Assembly (NCBI GenBank): GCA_003996215.1
Contig: QJPP01003561.1
Coordinates: forward strand, 1 to 64,000
From: Jaltomata sinuosa
Lineage: Eukaryota; Streptophyta; Magnoliopsida; Solanales; Solanaceae
DNA: 64,000 nt
Reading direction: 5' to 3'
In this document: positions 34,378 to 45,233 of the stretch, one piece after another
Layout: every line of letters starts with the position of its first letter
How positions within the stretch are numbered: the first letter of the stretch is position 1
Position numbers and translations under genes: made by a program
The notes under the pieces: generated by a model
The model's input: only the letters and a program-made list of their open reading frames with translations
What the model was told of the DNA's origin: nothing
Databases searched by the model: none

Positions 34378-34592
34378 CTAATGCTCCATGGGGGCTTGAA
34401 ATCATGCTTGAGCCATTTGACAAGAAGTTCTGAATCAACCTCCAATATGACCCTGCTATACCCATGTTGGATACACCAAGTAATACCAAATATTGCAGCC
34501 TGAATTTCAGCGACTGATGCTGGCGATCTCGAAGGGAGATATCTGGACCTGGAGCTACTCGTCTTGATCTTTATTATATTAGGATGCAAGGA
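34378..34592 (-). pseudogene. RNase H-like domain fragment (reverse-transcriptase-like, RVT_3 type)
   Basis: The minus strand reads PASVAEIQAAIFGITWCIQHG and then SRVILEVDSELLVKWLKH, the AE-x-x-A and VDS-x-x-L pattern of the RNase H-like domain common in plant non-LTR retrotransposons and in 'reverse transcriptase-like' host proteins. Only about 70 residues survive. It is part of the composite insertion and cannot be a working gene. Confidence 0.6.
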
Positions 34593-35019
34593 AGGGGAAA
34601 GAAGGTGATAAGCAAGAAGAGGAAAGAAGAATGTTAAAGAAGTCCCTATAAGTACTTCACTTAGCCTTTCTATAGTCTTTCTTCCCCTCTTCCCTCAAAG
34701 CGCGCTCTTTCATCCATGCGCATGGTTCTTACTTTCATTTCCCCCCTCCTCACGTAGGGAATGCCCGATAATCCTTCGGGGGCTGGTATGTCCTTTCAGT
34801 TTTGGTCTGGGCCGATCAGAGAAAGCACTCCTATACTGCCTGGTGTTGATTCGGCAATTTGCGTCTAGTGGGGAGCTTTGTCATCTCAAAGAATAAGCAG
34901 ATCTTCCCTTGCATGCGGATCTTAAAGTCATGGATCTTTTGATGGCCGGTAGCTGCTTTCTGCTCTCCTTATTAGTGCCAACTCCGCTAGGTATAGGGAG
35001 GGAGTCTTCTACAAGTCGC
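34378..35019. other. 642 bp composite insertion in the Ogre-like 3' LTR, flanked by AAGCTCA
   Basis: The 5' LTR at about 24320-24345 lacks this segment. AAGCTCA occurs at 34371-34377 and again at 35020-35026, a 7 bp target-duplication-like flank. The left third is an RNase H-like coding fragment on the minus strand. The rest (about 34610-35019) is richer in G/C than its surroundings, with no poly(A) tail and no terminal repeats; its texture recalls plant mitochondrial DNA, which I cannot verify. Confidence 0.6.
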
Positions 35020-35440
35020 AAGCTCATATACAAGATATACAAAGAAAGATGCTGATATACCAGTTGATATACAACAAGAAAATGGACATACGGTCCATTA
35101 AATTTCAGTCCAAATCTGGACAGCTTTGAGATGGGCCAAAAAGGGCCCAATTCTTATCTCCTCTTTTATTTGTAATCAATTGCAATTATTTGTATTAACC
35201 CTAACTCTTTTAATTAACTTAAATAGATCCCAAAGTGTTGTTATTTTAATTCTACCCTTGTTTAAACATTGCAATATCTTTTAATTCCAATCTAGCAATT
35301 CACCTTAGTTTTGGTCAAGATGAAGAAAAATGGACTTTATGCTAAAACTCTTTTATTGATATATATGGATCCTCCAACAAAGAATGTATTTTTTTGCATG
35401 TCGAATAATATCACATAGGATAAAACGAATTTTTCTTTAT

Positions 35441-35670
35441 TGATAATCCATCTTTCAGAAGGGGAGCCTTGGAGTAACTGGTAAAGTTGCTGCCATGTGA
35501 CCAGGAGGTCACGGGTTCAAGCCGTGGAAACAGCCCTTTGCAGAAATGTAAGGTGAGGCTGCGTACAATAGACCCTTGTGGTCCGGCCCTTCCCCGGACC
35601 CCGCGCATAACGGGAGCTTTAGTGCACCGGGCTGCCCTTTTTTTTTTTTTTTTTGATAATCCATCTTTCA
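35441..35670. repeat. 17 bp target site duplication around the SINE
   Basis: TGATAATCCATCTTTCA occurs at 35441-35457 and 35654-35670. The corresponding site in the 5' LTR (about 24755-24772) has a single copy, TGAGAATCCATCTTTCA. Confidence 0.9.
35458..35653 (+). mobile_element. Au-like SINE
   Basis: tRNA-derived head with GGAGTAACTGG as A-box-like and GGGTTCAAGCC (35513-35523) as B-box, the internal pol III promoter. A body with CGGCCCTTCCCCGGACC and CGGGAGCTTTAGTGCACCGG ends in about 17 T. Length (~196 bp), body and poly(T) end fit the Au SINE family known from grasses, Solanaceae and legumes (recalled, not searched). It is flanked by a perfect 17 bp target duplication. Confidence 0.88.
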
Positions 35671-36266
35671 AGTTAGTTTAAAATCTCCTTGGTTGATTCT
35701 TTTAAAATCAATGCATCTTTTAAATATTTCGCTTAAAAGAGATTTCCTTTAAAATCATTATTTTTCCTTAAATATCCTTCATCTTAGATAAATTCGCAAT
35801 TTCATTTTATTTTCTCTCTTAATTGAAAATTGTCCAAGTTTTTCTCCAAATAATTTTCTCTTTAAGTGATTATTTTTAACTTAGCTATAAAGTAGCTCAT
35901 TTTCTTGAAAACATGTTCTTGCAATATTTTCACTTGTTTTTTTTAGTTCATTTAAAGTTAGTCAAATTATTTTGGTCAACCATTTTCCAAAGGACGTTCT
36001 TAAGTGCCTTAAAAACCTTCTTAAGACGTTACTTGAACCCTTACCCATTTTTTCTAATTTTAAAGATTTATTTCTCTTTTTTAAGTCTTTGAAATTCTTT
36101 TAAGTTTTCTTAATTTCTTTATAAAAATTAAGTGGCGACTCATTTTGTTTTAGAATTATTTTAAAATTTTCTTTAAGTTTTGAAATAATTTTCAAAAGTG
36201 TCAAAAACTATTTTTATTTCCTTGTTTTATGAAAACAATAACAAGATTTCGAAAAGGGATAAAACA

Positions 36267-36985
36267 TTTCCCACTCCCATTCACAAATGCAATAAGGGTC
36301 CAACAATTGCAATGGACCACCTGTTCATTCTTTACAAATGCGGTCAACACTTTATGAACGCAAAGATGAGTGCACCAACACCAGCTGGCAGCAACTCAAC
36401 AATGATTTCCAACTTCTAAATTTCTTGAATGAACCATCGAAATTCATCCAGAACCTCATGAAAACAAACCAAATACATAGATTGACTAAAACACATTCTG
36501 AACATGTTGGAATCATTACCTATGTAGGGGTTTTTTGACTGGATGTTTCCCAAAGTCAAATCTAGGTTTCTTAAATATAAAAAAAAATTAACCAAAGACC
36601 CAAATAACTTTAAAAAGCCTCGGGGCCTAAGCAAATATCCAACCAAATCAAAATCACCTTCAGATTTAATGGAACTGTTGTTATTAAATTTAGAGCTAGT
36701 TTACTTGGATGGTTGGCTTTGGTCAAACTTTCCAACTTTTAAAATTGAAAAACTCTCCCCATACCTGCTTGATCAACTCAGGGATCATTCCACCCATCTT
36801 CGCAGGTCACAAATACCATGTAGAAGCTATGGGACAGGGTAAATAAGGGAAAATATGCAAAATAAAAGAATGAAACAACCATGAGGGTCATTATATCATC
36901 CACCACTAAAACGAACGTTCATCCTCAAACCCTAAAGATAAAAAAAAAACTAAATAGTAAAAATACTTGGGGATATCTATGATGA
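36267..36985 (-). mobile_element. Chromovirus LTR fragment with pol tail, minus strand
   Basis: On the minus strand, GAGGATGAACGTTCG (end of a polyprotein like the FEDE..F tail of family A) leads to AGTGGTGGATGA and then an LTR-like start with ATAATGACCCTCATGG near 36890. The LTR continues with CCAAAGCCAAC- and GGCCCCGAGGC-type stretches to the Ogre-like LTR end at 36266. It is similar in plan to, but different in sequence from, family A. The ORFs at 36198-36842 in both strands are not supported as genes. Confidence 0.5.
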
Positions 36986-37459
36986 TGTTAAAAAACACTC
37001 TCCCAAATAAGGTGGTAACGATCGCCAAGCAAAAAAATAAGTACCCAATAGATGTCGGGGCCTAACCCACGAGATTGGGTTGAGGACTTGCCACTAAATG
37101 TCGAAACTTGATTCACTAGAGTAAGCAAGTTGTTCAATTAAGTGAAATTAAAAATTGGGCGAAATAGTTTGGTAATTTAAGATTTGAATTGTAACTACTT
37201 CACAATGTAAACATGAGAGTTTTAATCAAGAGAGGAAGCCTAGGAGTGTGCTTTCGATGGGGTCATACAATGGGATAGTAGTTGATTATTCAAGCAAACA
37301 TTCAATTATTAGCATGGGTGTCTTTGGTTCAAGCTATACTTAGTAGTTTTTCCACCCACTAAGCATGTATACTATGGTGTCTTTCAATCCCCATCTTTGG
37401 ACAACAAACCAACCAATTTTGTTTATGTGAGTTAAAATATTTCTAGATTTGACTCTTAA
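36986..37459 (-). repeat. Athila-like LTR (family E), minus strand, distal part
   Basis: This is the end-of-LTR side of the copy split by family C. On the minus strand it ends with TTTTTTAACA near 36986. It has the CCTCAACCC..GGGTTAGGCCCCGAC type stretch seen before LTR ends of such elements. Together with 57362-58352 it totals about 1.46 kb, close to the 1.47 kb of the plus-strand copy at 58380-59852. Confidence 0.55.
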
Positions 37460-37977
37460 TGTAACACCCCGTACCTTTCAAAACCTATATGACTAAGTTA
37501 ATATCGACGAAGGTACTTGAGCTCGAGATTGTGAAGGGGTACTTTGGCCTAGAATTTAAAATGGTTTAAAGTATAAGAATGAGGGTTTTGAAAATGAGAT
37601 AAAAAAGTGAGGTGCTTGCTCGTCTTATCTAAGCTCTTAGGTGATAAGTAGGTGCATCACCTACCTATGCTAACGAACTAAGTTCCGAGGGCCGATTAAG
37701 GGAAACAACACCATGGACTATTAGACCTAATGGTAGCCCAAATGAAGCTTAAATTTGGCCCATCAAATTATAAACCCAATCTGGCCCAAACAACTACAAA
37801 AGATAGCCACCAATGTTGACCACATTTTCACCCAAGAGAAGCCCAAAATCAGCCACAAAATTTAGCCCTTTTGAGGCCTACGCAAAGGATAATTTTGGCC
37901 CAAGTTTCTTGACCAATTTTGGCCCAAATATACTCAAAAAAGTCATCCAAAAAAGTCCCCTTATACAAACCTTTTGT

Positions 37978-37993
37978 TGATCAATATTGATCA
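37978..37993. promoter_or_regulatory. 16 bp perfect palindrome in family C LTR
   Basis: TGATCAATATTGATCA, preserved in LTR B at 55290-55305. It lies shortly after CCCCTTATACA, a possible TATA-type element, so it may sit near the transcription start. Role inferred. Confidence 0.45.
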
Positions 37994-39198
37994 CAAAAAG
38001 CTGGAAAAATTCTCTCTTATCTTCTTTCCTTTTGGCAGCCCCTCTCTCCCTTTAGGGTTATAAGAATATCAAGATTCATTCAAGCTTAAGGTGAGTTAAA
38101 CAACTTATTATCTTGGTACTAAGATTTCAAACTTAAGGTGAGTTAAACAACTTATTATCTTGGTACTAATCTTCTACATATATCTAGGATATCCTATGGT
38201 AAAAAATACATGAACTATGGCAGCCCCTTCCTTAAGGTTGAACACTTAGAAATTGTGTAACAATTAAGATATTTCTTATTCGCTTGTTGGTGTATGTGTA
38301 GGGGGTAGTTAAGCTGAACAAGGCATCAATAAAAAGAGGATAAAAACACCTCTTCAAGTGTGGTAAGTACTCTTCCCATAACCATCTTTTTGGATTGAAT
38401 ATCGGATGGAAAACGTTGTTGAATTATTGTTAAAAACTCACGGGACGGTGATCGGAAGCCGTGGGTTCAATGTATTGCTATTGTATTTCTCTATGGTGAG
38501 TTGTGTAAGGGATGGTTTCTGTGTTTTGTATTGTTGGAGGCAGTACATTGGTGTGTCTGTGATGTGCATTGAAATGGGGGAGAAAGGTGTGATGATACAC
38601 CCTTTAATTAATGCCCAATATGTAAATCTGCCCAGGAAATATTTAGCTACTATTTTGGAAAGGTTGCATCAGGTTTAAGAGCTAATATTAGCTTCATTAT
38701 ACCCTTTTATTGTAGATTAACTTAATAAAGGAAATGCCATGTTGTGGTAAGTATAATCTTTGGAAGGAACGAGGTATGTTAAGGCTTCTTTATTCCTTAT
38801 CGACTGAATCTAGAAATGGAACTCTAAATCTCCAAAAGAAGGAATTTGAGTATTCTGTTGTAGGAGAGCTGATTTGTTAACTTAACAAGTCTTAATTAAC
38901 TAAGTGATACATTATGGTGATTCAAGTCTCCTTATAAAAATTGGATACCTTTTTTTTGCATAAAACGTAAGTATCCTTTTGTCTAGTTTCTTTTTTATAT
39001 TGTGATCCCTAATCAAGCTTTAAAAAGTATAAAAGGAAGGTTAGAAAGTCAAATCCCCATTCATATGTGTTTGGTAAGTTGAGTCCAACATCTAGTAAGT
39101 CAAGTTTAATGAAGTTATCTAAATGAATCTCTATAACTAACAAGAGTAGCTTTGAAGGTAAATCTAGTAATACACTTATTACGAGTGGATTGTATGTC

Positions 39199-39405
39199 AA
39201 TGTGCGCCGAGGCACTACTGCCATATTGAGGCTATTATATACATAGTGTGCACCAAGGTGCTACTTCTATATTAAGGCTATTATATACATTGTGTGCACT
39301 GAGGTGCTACTACCATATTAAGGCCATTCTATACATAGTGTGCACCGAGGCGCTACTACCATATTGAGGATATTATATATAGGGTGCGCTGAGGCACTAT
39401 TGTTG
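39199..39405. repeat. 46 bp tandem repeat array in family C LTR A (~4.5 units)
   Basis: Units begin near 39200, 39246, 39292, 39338 and 39382. Each holds a short dyad (GCGCCGAGGCAC, GCACCAAGGTGC, GCACTGAGGTGC, GCACCGAGGCGC, GCGCTGAGGCAC) followed by CTAC..CCATATTGAGGCTATTATATACATAG-like sequence. Confidence 0.8.
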
Positions 39406-39452
39406 TTCAGCGTGTGTTATAAAGAGTGAGTGGCGGTGAGAGTTAATGCATG

Positions 39453-41596
39453 TGTCATTCCCCGAAGCTACCCCTGGATGCGACACAGTGCTTAGTGTCA
39501 CAAGTGATCCCAAGCTAACCCATGGCATGATATATCTATACAAAATCAGATTAAAGCATGCATTGTGCGGAAGCTAAAACCATCATTATCTGAAAGCAAG
39601 GAAGAACCCAAAATCTGAATATATAAATAGTTTAGTGCTGACAAAAAACAATACTAACAACTGTTGAAGCTAGTCTATGTCTGAAAGCCTTCTAACTGAA
39701 TAGGAGTTGCTGGGACATGCCCCCAGCTAACTCTAACAAATCTAAGACTGAAAGTAAATACTGAAAATGTAAGCATGTCTATCATCCTTGAACTATTGAG
39801 GACTCACAACTGAACTGCTGAGTACGGACTGGAAGTCAAACGAAGCGCGGTTTGGATAATGAGCACCTGAACCTACATCATAAAATGATGTAGCACAAAA
39901 GTATGTGTCAGTACTTTGAATGTATTGAGCATGAGAGATATAGGCTAAGATGAACAATCATAATAACTGAGCATAGGGAAAAAAAGATATACTAGAATAT
40001 AACTGAAAGTTAAACTAGATGCGATGACCAAGTACAAATCATGAAGATATAATATGTTGAGCTGATTACTGAAATATATAAATACATACTGAATACATGG
40101 TCAATCCACATGAATCTGACTGTGGGAGATACTATTAAACGACATACCCCAAGCTGAGCTAACTATGGGGCCAACCTGTAACCCTGGATGGAAGGGTGTT
40201 CATACCTTTCCAAGGATATGAACAAGTCTGACGTGGATCCACTACTGATGTCCACAAGGGACAAGGAGGTATAACCTAGTCTTATAGCTGACTGCTCTAA
40301 ATCTACAATGGCGCCATAGTTCTGGGACTTGGGGACTGCTACTAAAGGTCTTAGCCTAAACTGAAAGCAAAGACTTCATCCTCTCATCCGCTTGGTACTA
40401 AGTCTACTCTCAACTGAAAATAAACAACAATGTACTGAAATGATGGATAGCTCAAAATGCTGGAAATCAACTTAGAATGCAACATAAATATACTGAGGGA
40501 TATGGCATTCGAATTCTGATGCATGAGCATATAACTAATCTGCCTAGTAGGCTTAATTCATGAAGTATGTAAGTATACAAACTAGGGTTTCTGAACATTG
40601 TACATAGAACTATACTAATTCTCTAAGAAACATATAATCAATACCATAGAGGTTGTAGAAAATGGATTTCAATAATCCCTAAGATTTTGGGACTCTAGGT
40701 ATGAACAATTCACGGAGAAAACAGAAGACTTAATAGAATCTAGGGACCTAATGGGTGAAAAGGACTCACTAGTGAAATCCCACATACCTGCTGAAGAAAT
40801 CTAAGGAGAAATCCTTGGATTTTTGGGGCTGAACTTGATGGAGACCTCTGCTTGTTCTTGGGAGAAAACTGTTGCCTCTTTCTCTTATTTTCTTTCTAAG
40901 GTTGAAGAATTTAGGAGAATAGATGTTTTAGGTAGTTTGTGACTAATTAACTAGGCTTAGAGTAGTCAAAATATCGTAGCTTAGGCTTTAAAAGAGGTAG
41001 GAAAAGTCCGGAATACCCCTGGGAAACTTAAAAGAAAAACGGCAAAAATTGCAACTCAGGGATAACTACTCGAAATGATGGACCGTACTCCTAAGCGATA
41101 GACCGTCATCTAAGTCGTGGTCATACCTAGGAGTTTTTAGGGTTCTCTGGTGTCAATACTACGACTCCACAGGATGGACCGTACTCCAGGAATATGGTTC
41201 ATCATGTGAACCGTGATTCCTGGGATAAGGGCTAAAGGTCTCTGATGTTTTGGTTCCACGAGTCAACAAGACGGATCCGTAGTCCTGAACTACAGCCCAT
41301 GGTCTAACTCGTGGTCCCTGAACCCCAGACTGGTGGTACTCTGATTAAGGGAAACCATAAGTGATGGGATAGACCATGGTTGCGAAATACGGTCTATGGT
41401 CTGACTCGTGGTTTCTGGGACTAGAACTGGGGGTCTACTGGATTTGGAACTACGGTTTGAGACGACGGACCGTGATTCCAAACTATGGTCTGTGGTCTTG
41501 AACCGTGGTTCCTTGAAACTTGATTTTTTTCTGAAATTTTTATTTTCTACTAGCTTTCTGAGCTTAGTCTGGGCATGGAAGTTCTGGCACATTACA
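39453..41596 (-). repeat. Family D 3' LTR
   Basis: Plus-strand reading TGTCATTCCCCGAAGC to GGCACATTACA. It contains a diverged array of ACGG(A/T)CCGTGG-type motifs at about 41060-41515. The ORFs at 41290 and 41408 lie in this array and are not genes. Confidence 0.88.
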
Positions 41597-41609
41597 ATAT
41601 CTCCCCCTT
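41597..41609 (-). other. Polypurine tract, family D
   Basis: The minus strand reads AAGGGGGAGATAT immediately before the LTR start TGTAATG, the expected primer for plus-strand DNA synthesis. Confidence 0.75.
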
Positions 41610-41821
41610 AGGATCATTCATCCTTGAATGAAGACTAAACAAGCTGAGAATTGAGGGAAAGAGCGGCAACCCCCTCCAAATGAGTACTAGAAACTGATAT
41701 CTAACTGAACTGAGTTCCATGAACATGCAAATATGTTGAAATGTAAGCATAACTGAGGGAACAAGGTTCTAATACTGAATTACGCAAGAGTAAACTGAGA
41801 GACTGGAGAGGAACTATTACC

Positions 41822-44800
41822 TCAAGTTGAAATTGAATCGGAGGGGAAGAGGTGAGGGTACTTGGACATCATGGCTGCTTCTGCTTCCCAAGTAGCTCCC
41901 TTTACAGACTGATTCCTCCACAAAACTTTCACTGAAGCGACTTCTTTGTTTCTCAACCTACAAATATGAAGGTCAAGAATCTCAACTGGAACCTCCTCAT
42001 ATGTAAAGATTTCCTTCACAACCACACTCCCTAAAGGTACTATCGATGCCGGATCACCCACATACTTCTTCAACAGGGAAATGTGAAAGACTAGATGAAC
42101 CGCTGCTAGTTCTGCTGGCAACTCTAACTCATAAGCCACATTACCAACCCATTTCAAGATTCTGTAAGGACCTATAAACCTGGGATTGAGCTTCCATTTC
42201 TTGCCAAAGCTCATCACCCCCATCATAACTGACACTTTCAGGAAAAACCAATCATCAATTTCGAACTCTAAGTCTCTTCCTTCTGACGACTCTGAGCTGT
42301 TTTTTGTCTATCTTTGATGAGCTAAACTTTCTCCATAGCCTCATGAACCGAATCTTGCCCAAAGAAGGCTGCTTCACCTACTTCGAACCAACCAACATGC
42401 GATCTACATCTACGCAGATAGAGTGCCTCATATGGGGCCATTTGGATGCTGGAATGGAAGTTGTTATTGTAGGCAAACTCTATGAGAGGCAGGTGATCAT
42501 CCCAACTACCGTTGAAGTCAATCAAATAAGCTCTTAACATATCCTCTAAGGTCTGAATGGTACGTTCCCCCTAACAATCTATCTACGGATGAAATGTTGT
42601 ACTAAGATTCACCTAAGTACCAAGACCTTTTTGAAATGATCCCCACAAGTGAGACGTAAACTGAGGACCTCTATCTAAGATGATAGACAAGGGAACACCA
42701 TGCAACCTGACTATCTCACTGATGTAGAGTCTGGCATAATCCTCTTCTGAACTCGTAGTATTGACTGCCAAGAAGTGAGCTGACTTAATAACCCTGTCCA
42801 CTATCACCCAAATAGAGTCATGCTGCCTGCGAGTACGAGGTAAACCTATAATGAAATCCATATTGACCACTTCCCACTTCCAAGTAGGAATGCTAATCTC
42901 CTGAGTCACACCCCCTGGTTTATGATGTTCCACCTTAACCTGCTGACAGTTGGGACACTTAGCCACGAAATTTGTTATGTCCTTCTTCATACCGTTCCAC
43001 CAATAGACTTTCCATAAATCACGATACATCATAGTGGCACCCAAATGAATAAAATATCTGGAATTATGGGCCTCTTTAAGGATCTACTGCCTTAACTAAC
43101 CCACATTCAGAACACACAAGCAAACCTGGTAACGGAGCACACCATCTCCACCTTGGGAGAAAACCTCGACTCTCTGTTGATGAACTACACCTTTCAGCTA
43201 AAGCAATATGGGATCACTATCCTGTTTATCTTTAACCTCCGCTACTAATGATGATTCTGACCCATTCTGGACTATCACACCACCATCTGGCGTGTCCACG
43301 AGGCAAACTTCTAAGCGAGCAAGCCTATGAACATCTTTGGCTAATTCTTTCTTCTCTTCCTCAACATGTGACACACTACCCATGGATAGCCTGCTGAGTG
43401 CATCAGCCACACCATTAGCCTTACCCGGATGGTAGAGAACATTTATATCATAATCCTTGAGGAACTCAAGCCATCTCCTCTGAAGAAGATTCAACTATTT
43501 CTGGGTGAACACATACTGGAGGCTGTTATGATCTGTGAACACATCAACATGAACACCATACAAATAGTGTCTCCAGATCTTTAGGGCAAACACAACTGCT
43601 GCAAGATCGAGGTCATGAGTCAGGTAATTCTTTTCATGGACCTTAAGTTGTCTAGAAGCATAGGCTATGTCCTTAACCTGCTGCATCAAAACACAACCCA
43701 GGTTGACTCTGGATGCATCGCAATAAACCACATAACCATCTGAACCCTCTAGTAGAGTCAAGATAGGAGCTGTAGTCAACCTGGTTTTTAGTTCTAAGAA
43801 ACTCTTCTCACACTCATCTGACCACTGAAACTTGACCTTTTTCTGAGTCCACTGGGTCAATGGGGCATCTATGGATGAAAATCCTTCAACAAATCTCCGG
43901 TAGTAACCGGCCAAGCCCAAGAAACTTCTGATATCAGTCGGAAAGGTGGGTTTGGGCCAGTGCTTTACTACCTTAATTTTCTGGGAATCAACACGGATCC
44001 CTTCTCTGGATACCACATGACCAAGGAAATCAACAGACTGTAACCTGAATTTACACTTGCTGAACTTAGCAAATAGCTGGCGATCTTTGAGAGTTTGTAG
44101 AACAACCCTCATATGAGTTTCATGCTCCTCCTAATTCCGAGAGTAAACGAGGATATCATCAATGAAAACAATGACGAACAAGTCCAAATACTGTTTGAAC
44201 ACCCTTTTCATTAAGTCCATAAAAACTGCATAAGCATTGGTTAGTCCAAAACACATAACTACAGATTCGTAGTGACCATACTGAGTCCTGAAGGTTGTCT
44301 TTAGGATGTCACTATCTCTGACTCTGAGCTGATGATAGCCATATATGAGGTCTATCTTAGAAAAGAAACTAGCACCCTAAAGCTGGTCGAACAAGTCATC
44401 AATCTTGGGGATAGGATATTTGTTCTTGATTGTGACTTTGTTCAACTGACAGTAGTCAATGCACATCCTGAGAGAACTGTCCTTATTATGCACGAACAAC
44501 ACTGGAGCACCCTATGGAGAGTTACTGGGTCTGATAAAGCCCTTATCTAGAAGATATTTCAACTGTTCTTTCAATTCCTTAAGCTCAGCTGGAGCCATTC
44601 TATAAGGAGGAATCAAATTAGGCTGGGTATCTGGAAGGAGATCTATTCTGAAATCGATTTCCCTTTCGGGAGGAACTTCGAGAAGATCTTTTGGGAAAAC
44701 ATCTGGAAACTCATTCACTACTTGGACTGACTCAAGAGTTGGGGTCTCAAAGCTTGAATCCTTAACCTGAACATGATAATAAATATACCTTTTGGAAATC

Positions 44801-45233
44801 ATTTTTCTGGCCTTAAGGTAAGAGTTAAACCGACCTGAAGGCACTGAATTACTACCCTTCCACTCTAAGACTGGCTCGTTAGTAAATTAAAACCAAACAA
44901 TCCTAGTTCTACAATTGACTGAGGTATAACAGGAATGGAACCAATCCATGCCGAGAATGATATCAAAATCTACCAATCTAACTCTACAAGATCTGGTCAG
45001 GTGACTTTCTGGGAAACTGTGACAGGGTAATTTCTATATACCCGTCTAGCTATAACTGGGTCACCAACTATAGTAGACACTGAGAAGGGTTCTGAGAGAG
45101 TTTCTGGCCTGACATTGAAATTTACATCTATATAAGGAGTTATAAATGAAACTGTAGCCCCTGGATCTAACAATGCATAAACATCGGTATTAAAGACTTG
45201 CAACATACCCGTGACCACATTAGGAGAATCCTC
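41822..45233 (-). pseudogene. pol of family D, broken
   Basis: The protease has ALLDPGATVSFI (45165 region). The RT has PPYRMAPAELKELKEQL and an intact FVIVFIDDILVYSRN near 44150-44200. RNase H (43495-44112) has VYCDASRVNLG and FTDHNSLQY. Integrase (42322-43044) has YWWNGMKKDI, the CPNCQQ pair, MDFIIGLPRT, ILDRGPQFTS and a GERTIQTLEDM stretch, so all three acidic residues can be seen. The C-terminal tail SVKVLWRNQSVKGATWE is chromodomain-like and ends at 41822. Stops separate almost every domain (for example near 44513, 44380, 44130, 43495, 42610 and 42320); the frame itself is largely maintained. Confidence 0.85.

Larger units (their letters stand above)
22505..36266 (+). mobile_element. Ogre/TatIV-like Ty3/gypsy element (family B), rearranged
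   Basis: Direct repeats 22505-25370 and about 32556-36266 act as LTRs. A Tat-type primer site follows the left one, and an ORF1 upstream of gag is present, as known for Ogre-type elements. The interior from about 26900 to 32310 is inverted and holds the rest of ORF1, a further ORF, gag and the start of protease. RT, RNase H and integrase are absent. The 5' LTR lacks the upstream (U3) part that the 3' LTR has. Confidence 0.75.
32311..36266 (+). repeat. Ogre-like 3' LTR with two later insertions
   Basis: Collinear with the 5' LTR from 32556. The upstream part (about 32311-32555) has no counterpart in the truncated 5' LTR and should be U3; its exact start is uncertain. A plus-strand open stretch at about 32305-32412 reads through FMMESYPSPVQASP to a stop, possibly the last codons of a deleted pol rather than U3. 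The end is GGGATAAAACA at 36266. Insertions: 34378-35019 and 35458-35653. Confidence 0.75.
37460..39452 (+). repeat. Family C 5' LTR, left piece
   Basis: Starts TGTAACACCCCGTACC, identical to LTR B at 54750. Contains a 16 bp palindrome (37978-37993) and the 46 bp tandem array (39199-39405). The 90-codon ORF at 38406-38678 has a counterpart of 94 codons in LTR B (55659-55943), but it shows no protein-like pattern and is most likely chance. Confidence 0.87.

Noticed and set aside
34347..34589. A small host RNase H-like gene
   Set aside because: It is only a fragment of the domain and its right end runs into the Ogre-like LTR across an insertion boundary.
35458..35560. A nuclear tRNA gene suggested by the GGGTTCAAGCC box
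   Set aside because: The sequence continues into a SINE body with a poly(T) end and a 17 bp target duplication; it is a tRNA-derived SINE head.
38406..38678. A 90-codon ORF repeated in LTR B (55659-55943), possibly an LTR-encoded protein
   Set aside because: The two copies differ at many residues, composition is not protein-like, and conservation follows from the LTR duplication itself.
39199..39405. A CRISPR-like array
   Set aside because: The units are contiguous 46 bp tandem repeats without unique spacers, in a plant LTR.
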